Below are positions 55,369-64,000 of a stretch of DNA of 64,000 bases, in pieces (within the stretch, counting starts at the first letter, position 1; each line of letters starts with the position of its first letter). Under the pieces are notes generated by a model. The model searched no databases. It had not been told where the DNA came from and saw only the letters and a program-made list of their open reading frames with translations. The stretch comes from Theristus sp. LFF4_11 (lineage: Eukaryota > Nematoda > Chromadorea > Monhysterida > Xyalidae), in NCBI GenBank assembly GCA_030248135.1, contig JASANC010003039.1:1-64000 (forward strand). Direction: 5' to 3'. The position numbers were made by a program, and so were the translations under genes.

Positions 55369-57030
55369 CGTGCACTCGATTCAGCGATTTCACCCTCCTT
55401 GTGAAAAAGTTGCTTTCTCCTGCAAATCAGGCTGAAAACAGGCAATTCAATTGCCAGGCATGACCGAACGTACACAACAAGAAGTACGATTTTCAAAAAA
55501 TCGGGCGATTTCAGAACGCCAAGCTGGAGCAACATTCACACCAAATGATAACTATTTATGCGTGGCTTTTATCAAATTAACAAATTTACACTTTTCACAA
55601 ACAGGAATATGCATTGCAACAAAGGGAGTCCTAAAAAGATGCATTTGAAAACGGAAGAAATATGAAACAAAAACAGTATGATTAAAAATAATTAACATAT
55701 TTTCTCTGTAACTGACTATGTCTAGCATGATTATTCCGTAGCGATAAATGCCAATGACATGATTGCATTGCTTGATTCAAAAATGCTCCAAAGTTTCGTA
55801 AATATCAAAATGATAAATTCCAATCCAATGTTTCTTTTGTTTCGTTTGCTTGTGTTTCCTTCATGGCTTGTTCATGTACAATAATGCCCAGTTCCTGCGA
55901 CGGTGAGGTGACATCACAACAATGGACAAAAATCGAATCGTTGACATGAAGCGGGGAAGCTTATCTGTCGAATAGAAATTGCACGCAAACTTTGGGAGGA
56001 CATGAATGAATGAATGAATAAAAGTTATTAGAAACATGCTCAAATCAAAACTAGCTGCCTCGCTGAGAGAATTATGCGTGAAAGAATGCGAACACGAGGG
56101 AACACACACGACACAAAATGGGATAAACGATCACACAACAAACAAGGCACAACAATCAGAACGTGATATGACTAATAATAGCACGATGATGCGAACGGGA
56201 AGCACTGAAACAATCTAAGGCGAAGCACACTAGAGCAAACAACGAAAAGAGTTTTATCGTATCACAAAACATAGCGCCAAATGAACTGGACAATCAGCAA
56301 CACAAAGCAAGGCAAAATCTCAACAAAACAACACCAGAATCTCAAACACGAATGAAGCATGGAAACTAAAAAAGAATGATTTGTTCACTGGAACCACAAC
56401 CACGTTTGGTAAATGAGTAAAATGTACAACTTATGGAAACCCAACAAAGTTTGGAACAATGCAATATGGAAAAATCTGAATAATGATAACAGTAAAGTAA
56501 ACCCTCCACCGATATGGCTAAATGTGTAAGCGAATCGTGACAGTGAAATAAGAAGGCGCGGAAACGTGAAGTAAACAGAGTGAAAAAGGGATAAAATGTA
56601 AACGTGTAAGTGAATATAACAACATTGTGCAAACCAGAGAGACCTCGTCATAATTAGTCGAAACATTGTTCAAGAAACACACAAATGATTACGCCGAAAT
56701 CAGTTCTGCTTCCTTGCTGGCACACCAAACGCAAAGAATTCTGGAGTCTACACAAACACACTTAGACCGAGTCATTTGGTGCAACGTCCAAGGTCCAACA
56801 AAACCTCACGCAAGCGTAGGTACATTATAGTCGAACTGTAAATACTAGGCAATCAGGTGATTGACTGCTTTTGAATTGGGCTCAGTGATTGCTGCTCTCC
56901 AGCTCGATACAGCCAATCACCATTGCAGCTTCCAATGGCAGAATGCACCATTCGGACACGTGCACAGATTGACTGCGAATGCAGCATCGCACCAACTGCC
57001 TGCATTACAGTGTGCCAGTGAGTGCGCCCA
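55369..57030. other. Intergenic between G-alpha-12 and RPS13
   Basis: This 1.66-kb AT-rich spacer shows no conserved coding sequence. Its right end (about 56830-57010) opens with TATAGTCGAACTGTAAAT, a diverged relative of the CAGTCGAACT MITE family. Confidence 0.5.
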
Positions 57031-60019
57031 TCACTGCATCATCAACATCTGCAGGTTCTGCTGCAGTATGATCTCCTTGCAGTCGGTGAACACCCTGCGG
57101 ATGTTCTGCGTGTCGACGGCGGTCGTGAAGTGGTAGAAGAAGGGCAGATTGCGGTCGCGACGCGCGCACTCGAACAGACCGAGCAGGAAGAACTGCACGT
57201 CCTGCACGCGCTGAGCGTCCCCTTTGAACTCGGTGAAGTGCTCGCGGATGTCCGACGAGGGCACCTTCTCTGGAAACGTCGGTGGGGTGAGCTTGGTGAA
57301 GGTCAAGTGCTGCGCTGAGTGCACTCTGTTGTAACACTGTTGTGTTGCAGATTGCAGTCACACATAAAACATGCACGAACACATGCGACATCGCACGAGT
57401 GTGCGTTTGTTGGTGACTGCGCAACAGTGCTGTGTGTTACATAAGAACAGAGTGCACTCTCACTTTCTTCTCGGTTTTCCACCAATTGCAGTGAATGGTG
57501 GGGTTTCCAGTTTGCCTCCATTCAGTCAGCGCAGTCTGCTTACCAACGAGCAGATCAGTTTTGTTCATGAACACGATGATCGGCACAGTGGCGAACGTGC
57601 GATTGTTGACGATCGTCTCAAACACACTCAACGACTCGACCAGACGATTCGTACGGCGATCTTCCAGAATCACCTGTGCGTGTGCGCATTTTGTTGTTAC
57701 AGAAAGTGGTTCGGCAATAAATATGAAAAACATGATCATGATATGGACTGCGGATTCTTGACACCACGAGACGAGTCCTGGGCACTGGGTTTCGGTTTTG
57801 CACATCACGTTCAGTCTCTTATTATTCGTCAGTTTGGTCAGTCAATGTATTGATCTTGTTCTCTTTTTGTTATTACGTCAACCGCAAAAAAAGTCATTCT
57901 GTTTTCGTGTGACGCAGCAAATCCATTCACCCTGTCTTTGCCAACCTGGTCATACTCAGACGACGCAACCAGAAACATGATCGCTGTGATCCCCTCGAAG
58001 CATTGGAACCACTTTTGGCGTTGCGACCGTTGGCCGCCGACGTCGATGAAACTGAAAGAAAACAGGGACATGGGGTAATTCGGGAAAACAAAAAGAAGGG
58101 AAGAAATGTACTGGACATGAAAAAAGTTGGAACATTTATTCGCTGAACATGTTTCATATAACCAACCGGAATGGAACTCGCTGAATTTCGAACTTGTGCT
58201 CAGAGATTGTGCGCGTCGCCTTGCGACAGAAGAGAATGTCGCGGTTGGTCGGTGTGAAACTCTGCAAATGAATCGAGTTGTGTCAATGGTCTCTGTTCTG
58301 CGGCCCCGCCAACAGCAGATGCAGAACAGGGCTGACAATGAATGAGCTCGCAGACTGGTGCAAAGACCATCATCATGTGCCATTGGTTTCACAACAGGTA
58401 AAATTCAAAATAAGAAAACGCACAACGTAACAAGAAACCACCAACCGGTACCGCGATCCGTTCAATGTGATCAAAGAAATATCTACACGAGTCGCTCTGA
58501 AATAAAAAAAACGACATTTCTTGCGAAATTTAACAAAAAAACTTTCTGACGGAAGGTAAGTCTTCAAAAATTTCCAAAACTGGCATGAAATGAAGATGAG
58601 GGAAACGCACAATTTGAAACAGACTGCGGCATTCATAGGTTTTTCGAATGGTCGGATCGGCCCAAAGCCGTTTGATGAACGGAGCAAACTCGGCAAAATT
58701 GTGCTGATCCAATTGGTGCCTCACGTCGACGGTGGTCGCAAAACTGAAAACAGAATTGGAGAGATTTGCAATTGACCGGCAGGAGGAAGTGGAATATTTT
58801 TTTTTTGGGGGTTGTTGGTTTAGTTTTTTTTGCAATTTTTTATTTTTTTTATTTTTTTTTTTTTTTTTTGGTTTCCTTTTCTGGATTTGCAAAGATAAAC
58901 TGGTGATTCGACTGAGCGACCGATCTGTGCGAGCAACTGATGGCCAGCATTTGAATTGGGATTTGGAATGGAACCAATGAATCTGTTGGAGAGGGCCGCG
59001 CCGTCAATTACTATGATCAGTTCGAGTTCTTCGAATTCTGTCACACACTGATGTCAACCTCACAATCGGACACACTGCTTGACAGCGTCCACCCTCAGCC
59101 AACACTAATCAAACAAAAGAACAGAGCCAGTCAAAAAGCAGTTTGTAGATCGCGACTGATCGCACGTATTCGTGCGTCATTACGGTGCTTTATAACAATC
59201 ACTAAATCGCCACTCTCTCGCTACTTAGTATAAGCAAGCACAAACAAACGCAAACAAAACCAGCCACTGCAACCGACCGATACAGTTTATCGGCGTATTC
59301 CTGGTGTTGCGGGTCAGTCCAGGCCAGCTGCAGTTTGCTGCGCGCGTCGATCAGCACACGCATCGCAGTGATCACATTCTGGTAGATCAACTGCCTGTAC
59401 TCCCTCACTTCGTCGGCCGTGAACTCGCCGCGTCCGTGGATGATGACCATTTGCTTGAGGAATGTCGACTTGCCAGACTCGCCGCTGCCCAGCAGCAGGA
59501 TTGACACCTGCGGTGTTCAGGAAGGAAACCGGTGTTGGGAATAGCGGCATTTGAAACGTTCAGCACCACATCAGTTAGATTGGTCGTTCTGCGGCAGGCA
59601 GGTGATAGGAACATGGTATGCCGGACTAATTTTTCAATCGTAGCAGATTCTGAGCGTGTTCACGCGAGAGAAACTGGAATTTCATTTGCGTCGGAAGTTG
59701 GCCACCCAAATAAATATTTCCACAGTGAAAACAGTTTTTTCGTAAACTCCGTCCCCTTAGGCATAGACGTGGAAGGTTGCCTCAAATCACATGAAATCTG
59801 ACACCACTCTCCGCACGCCCAGCTAAAAATCAGAAATCATTAACTACCACCGCATTAGCAATCACGTTGAATTTGATAATTACATCATAAAAGCCACCGT
59901 CAAGCTCTACGCCAACATACCGTACGCAGCAGTTCCTTCTTTTGCCGTCTGATCTCCTTATCGATTTGTCTGCTTCTGACCGCGTCTGGATCGGCGCTGC
60001 AGCACGCGAACGCGTCCAT
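57031..60019 (-). CDS. Heterotrimeric G protein alpha subunit, G12/13 class
   Basis: G12/13-class alpha subunits couple receptors to RhoGEFs at the plasma membrane. Exons 60019-59921, 59507-59278, 58743-58611, 58496-58452, 58261-58167, 58051-57946, 57673-57544, 57269-57031 give 358 residues with matching phases. Nucleotide-binding motifs are intact: P-loop GSGESGKST, switch [11 protein letters not shown] (arginine and threonine present), switch [14 protein letters not shown] with the catalytic Gln, NKTD, and TTAVDTQN. G12/13 features are SSEYDQ after switch [13 protein letters not shown] and the C-terminus [12 protein letters not shown]. The N-terminal CC (ACCSADPD) may be palmitoylated, and there is no Gly2 for myristoylation. 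It looks functional. The second intron contains a long poly-T tract. Confidence 0.95.
58797..58872. repeat. Poly-T/G low-complexity tract in a G-alpha intron
   Basis: T runs of up to about 20 are broken by GG or A. It lies in the intron between exons 59507-59278 and 58743-58611, and on the coding strand is A-rich. Confidence 0.85.
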
Positions 60020-61689
60020 TTTTTTCAACCAGCTAAAAAAATTCTAAATGGAATTTGAATGTTTCATAATACACATTTCAAACACCATCGCAATATTCCG
60101 CAGTGGGATTCTCGCGAAACCCCCATAAACGATTAAAAAAGCCACTCCAGGACTTCAGAAGACACTTTTATCCAGCTCGAACAAGTAGTTTCTTTCGATA
60201 TCATTTAAAAAAATAAGAATTTTAATTTTCGTCTAACCATACCAGGCCAGTTTCTCACTGCCAAGCCACATCATATTATTGAATTACGAACATTTTGACG
60301 AGAAAGAGAAATAATAATAAACAGATAAATACGGGAAGTAAAACACAGTTTGCTTTTGTTCTCTGTTTCACCAAAACATCGTGGAGGAAATCGAAGTAAC
60401 CCAATTCCGGATCTGGAACACAGAAAACGTCTGATAAAACAGAATGAAAAAAGTGCATAATTTGAAATTGATAAAAACCCTAATAGAAAAGAATCACTGG
60501 GTATGGCTGACCAAGTCAACATTTTGCGCATGATAACTTCTTTTTTGTTGAACTGTTCAAACAAGTGAGAGCATGAACGGAAAAATGCCAACCCACACGA
60601 ATAAAAAAGCTATGAAACCGCACAGTCAACGAACGACAGCACATGCCATGCAACTTTCAAATGCTGTTTGCTGATTGGCTGATGGATTCGAATTTTTGGC
60701 AACCGAGCCAATCATCGATGTGCGCTGTTGTGGTTCACTGTGCCAATATTGAAAAACCCACTATCATTAACATTAGCACATGAATCGCAGAAACAAAATT
60801 GTTGGGAACAATAAAGAAACACAAACTGCAAATTTTGACCGCTCAAACGAGGCAAAGTACACACCGGATAACGGGGAATAAAAGAAAAAAGGTATCTGAA
60901 TGTTTGATCAACAGAAAAACGTTAAAAATAATACCATAAATCGACACTGTTTTCTGTTTTTGCAGCAACGCAGGTTGATCACAGTGGAAAATGAAATCGG
61001 AAATTTTCAGATATAACAAACTCAAATAATATTCGTGGATTTTGTGCTGAAAAAAGAAATGCGAAAAAAATTGTAACAAGCAGCACGATATAGTAAAATG
61101 ATCGATAAAATTTCAACCAATAAAAACTCTTGTACTCACCAATCAGCTTGGTTGCAATGCAACAATGCCAAGTACAACTGATTGGATGATTCCCAACTGC
61201 AGCAGCATCACCGATTACCTCAGATCAGAACCAAACTCCACCAAAAATACGAATCCAAATAATGCACAGCAAGTGAAGTTTTCGTCTTCAAAAAGCAAAA
61301 ACAAAACTAAAATTCAACAACAAACAAACAATAAGAATATAAAATCGCGTATATACTTTATTGACGTGAGCAAAAAAACAATTACAACTAGTGGGCATGA
61401 ATAAAACACAAAACAGCACGATAGTTTTTCAATGGATTTCTCACGAAACCACAAACGTCATTCTGCAATTCACATTCTGACAATAAAAACTGCAAAGAGG
61501 CAATCATTCAAAATGACGCCAACCAAATCCACTGCAATCCAGTTTGTCTAATCCCACTCTACCCTGTTGTTGACTACAATCACCCACAAAAGCCACGTCC
61601 CTCAAAGAGCACACAAGTTTTTCAAGAATGATTCAAGGCGATGATGTACAGAGTTGCTGTGGAGGCCGTTCGAATTTTGTGCAATCACT
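60020..61689. other. Intergenic between eRF3 and G-alpha-12
   Basis: 1.67 kb of AT-rich sequence without a conserved coding region. A minus-strand AATAAA at 61362-61357 is about 330 nt after the eRF3 stop and may be its polyadenylation signal. The left part should hold the G-alpha promoter. Confidence 0.5.
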
Positions 61690-63897
61690 TTATTCGATAA
61701 CTTTCATCACTTTACCGATCGCAATTGTTTTGCCTGAAAAGAGAGGTCGAGCTTTCGACGAGTTTATGCGTTTCAATGGCAAACGTGAACAATGCCATTT
61801 TGCATTCAATGCTGATCTTGGTTACTTCTTCTCATAAAAAATGGACAATATATTACAGTAATGCAGATAGAAAACGCCGTTGGAACTATACGTTAACTTT
61901 TCTTGGATCGGATCTACCTGACTTCCAGAAACGAATGTGTGCATTCCATTGGCCTCCTTGAAAATCAGGCTGACCCACTGCAACTGAGCGGCAAGCAGCT
62001 GTGAATGCAGCTTGCGCGTACCTTCATCGCGCAGCGTGAATCTGCCCATCTGCGAGAAGTCCTTGAATCGCTCCAAACAGAACAACTCCGGGGACTCGAG
62101 GCGCATGATGCACATCTGGTCTTGTTTCACGAAGCGCGGCCGCTGCCCGGCGATCGGCTTGCCCGTTTTCTGGTCGACCAACGCGAGCAGTGTCTGCAAG
62201 TGCCGTGAAACGATGGTAGTCTCGCGCATTAGAACTGGAACCAATTGGCGTTTTGGTGATCAAAACTGATGCAGATTGCATGTTTGGCCATTTACATTTT
62301 TTTCGAAAGAATGAAAAAACTAGCTCACACTCACAAGTTCAGTATTGTGCTTTGTCTCGAGCTATGGACACCGCGAGTGCTGAGCTTTGTTATTGCGTTT
62401 GCCAAAGTGATCAACAATTGCACCAAAGCTTCTTGGTGACATTTGTCGTACCAGTACGACAGAAATACGGATGTCACTTCATAGGCACATGGCGAGCCTA
62501 GCTGCGTGTCGCACACCTAACACCAATCTCTTGAACCCGAATCTCAGCTGATGCATCTCAATCCTGCACTCAGCTCAACCCTCACCTTCACTTTCACCTC
62601 CTCCACGGCAGCATGAATGTGTAGAACAGCCGAATAACCAGCGCAGATGATTGAGCGACACTCGAGGATTTTCACCTGCAAACAGCCATCAAAACATCAA
62701 ACCTAATAAAAACAAGGAAGCTTCATGAAAAAGCAGACATCAATAAATGTCGATTCAACTATTTATCAACTAGCAAACTCAGTTTCGGGTGTACAATTGA
62801 CAACGCAACGCTCAATCGCGATGACACGAAACCTGGGCTGCATAGTTACAAGCGTACGAGCGAACTGTTCGAAAAATAGTGCAAACCCTTCAAGCAGTGA
62901 ACAACAACAACAATTAACCGATGTGTGTTTGCGACGACTCTAATCTCAACTCAACCTCACCAGTGACAGCGTTCACCCAGCCGCCCATACCTGAGCATCA
63001 AATATTTTGCCGACAGCACACGGCGAGTCGAGCGAGCACAACACAAATCCAGGCATGATCTCGTCCTCTTCGATGCCCTTGATTTTCATTTTAATGTTTT
63101 CCCCTGGTGCGACCTCGTCTGTTTCGTTGTCGTCACTCCACAATTGAAGCACTTGAACGGTCACCTGGAAGGAAGTGCAAAATGCAGCGACTGTCTTTGC
63201 AATGGAGTTGGAATGGAAAACACACAACTGTTTTGTGAAACGACTTCAGCTGACTGACACTCTATTGGTCAGTTTAACATAACGACCCAGCCAATCAACC
63301 ACAATTTGAGAAACTTTTGAATTGTGATGCACAGAAATTCGCCACTTCCATCCAACTAACCCGGTTTGGCATCAACAACAGCGACTGGCCTTTCTGGATG
63401 ACACCGGATTCAACTTTGCCCATAGCAACGGTGCCCATGTCCTGCATTGCAAAAACATTTCAGAAACATTTTTAACACCGCAAAAACACAAAATAATGAA
63501 AATAACGCCAAAAAAATCATAAAAACAAAACGTACATTGTACTTGTCGACTAAAATACACCGGACGGGACCTTCGCGGGCTCGCGAAATTTCCGGTAACG
63601 AATCGAGATACTCAATCAGACATGGGCCACTGGAATCGGAAAATGAAGAACAGTAAACAGTAGCAACAACGACAAACAAAATAAAAAACAGAATATTTTG
63701 AAGGAAAGTTGTGGAGGAATTAAAAAAAGAAATAAAACTCATTTTCGCACCTGTACCACTGAGAGGCCTCGTCTGTGGGACGCTCTTTGAGGAAGGCACC
63801 GGTTAAGCCACTGCATGGAATATAAATGAAGTCGGTTTTCGGGTTGAAACCGACCCGCTTCAGGAAGGGTGTCAGGCGTTCTTTGATTTCGTTGAAC
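61690..63897 (-). CDS. GSPT1: Eukaryotic release factor 3 (eRF3/GSPT1), 3' part
   Basis: eRF3 is the GTPase partner of eRF1 in translation termination. Seven exons are visible: 63897-63751, 63629-63536, 63441-63361, 63164-62991, 62675-62586, 62193-62022, 61733-61690. Phases all match. They encode the end of the G domain and the beta-barrel domains 2 and 3: LTPFLKRVGFN, IPCSGLTGAFLKE, VDKYNDMGTVAMGKVESGVI, TDEVAPGENIKMKIKGI, SIICAGYSAVLHIH, RPRFVKQDQMCIMRL, MGRFTLRDEGKTIAIGKV. IIC(A/P)GY and GRFTLRDEGKTIAIGKV distinguish eRF3/HBS1-type proteins from EF-1A, and the overall match is better to eRF3. The start of the G domain and the N-terminus lie beyond the right edge. Confidence 0.95.
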
Positions 63898-64000
63898 CTG
63901 CAAAAAAGGTCACGTTGTCTTCTCACTCTTTTTCCAGCATGGCAACAAGATATGCACAACCGCAGATGGAATGTTCGATCGATTCAAAAACAAATGAACG

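Noticed and set aside
1..64000. CRISPR array or bacterial features
   Set aside because: The tandem repeats have no unique spacers of similar length and the genes are spliced eukaryotic genes.

Overview
This is a eukaryotic, metazoan window. The genes are multi-exon, with short introns (about 50-500 bp), GT...AG boundaries and acceptors mostly of the form TTTCAG. I think a nematode is most likely: an Ig-domain muscle protein closely resembles nematode DIM-1, and a short interstitial (TTAGGC)n tract is present. The genes are richer in introns than Caenorhabditis orthologues, and repeats are abundant. I infer a clade outside the Caenorhabditis type; this is not proven. Gene models below were assembled by hand from splice sites, reading phase and family conservation.

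Left part, 1-10,118 (minus strand): an 11-exon ANKLE2 (LEM4-like) gene spans 8935 to 1831. One 3-kb intron is packed with a repeat family, a low-quality homopolymer stretch and a possible small plus-strand gene. Immediately upstream, on the same strand, is the Qc-SNARE BET1 (10,118-9,423).

10,700-19,650: a repeat block. It holds a 3.2-kb foldback element with a 10-bp target duplication that carries a 367-bp array, several small inverted-repeat elements, a tRNA-like SINE remnant, a 149-bp satellite (about 14 copies) and a 172-bp repeat. A PPxY-motif tail exon at 15,485-15,377 is probably the stranded end of a broken receptor-like gene.

20,000-33,000 (minus strand): two tandem paralogues encoding secreted or membrane EGF-type proteins (one complete with a PPxY tail, one broken), an unrecognised secreted protein, an orphan 7TM receptor, and a secreted Cu/Zn-SOD-like protein whose copper ligands are mutated while its zinc ligands are kept.

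33,800-46,400 (plus strand): a complete 16-exon KCNH (EAG/ERG/ELK) potassium channel; a 4-kb stretch without a recognised gene; and a DIM-1-like three-Ig protein with two alternative last exons and a Mutator-like element in its third intron position.

47,157-64,000 (minus strand): five housekeeping or signalling genes, all in one orientation: phosphomannomutase, CXXC1/CFP1 (SET1/COMPASS subunit), ribosomal protein S13, G protein alpha-12/13, and translation release factor eRF3, which runs off the right edge. Nothing here forms a single pathway. The block looks like a conserved gene-dense segment next to a transposon-rich one.
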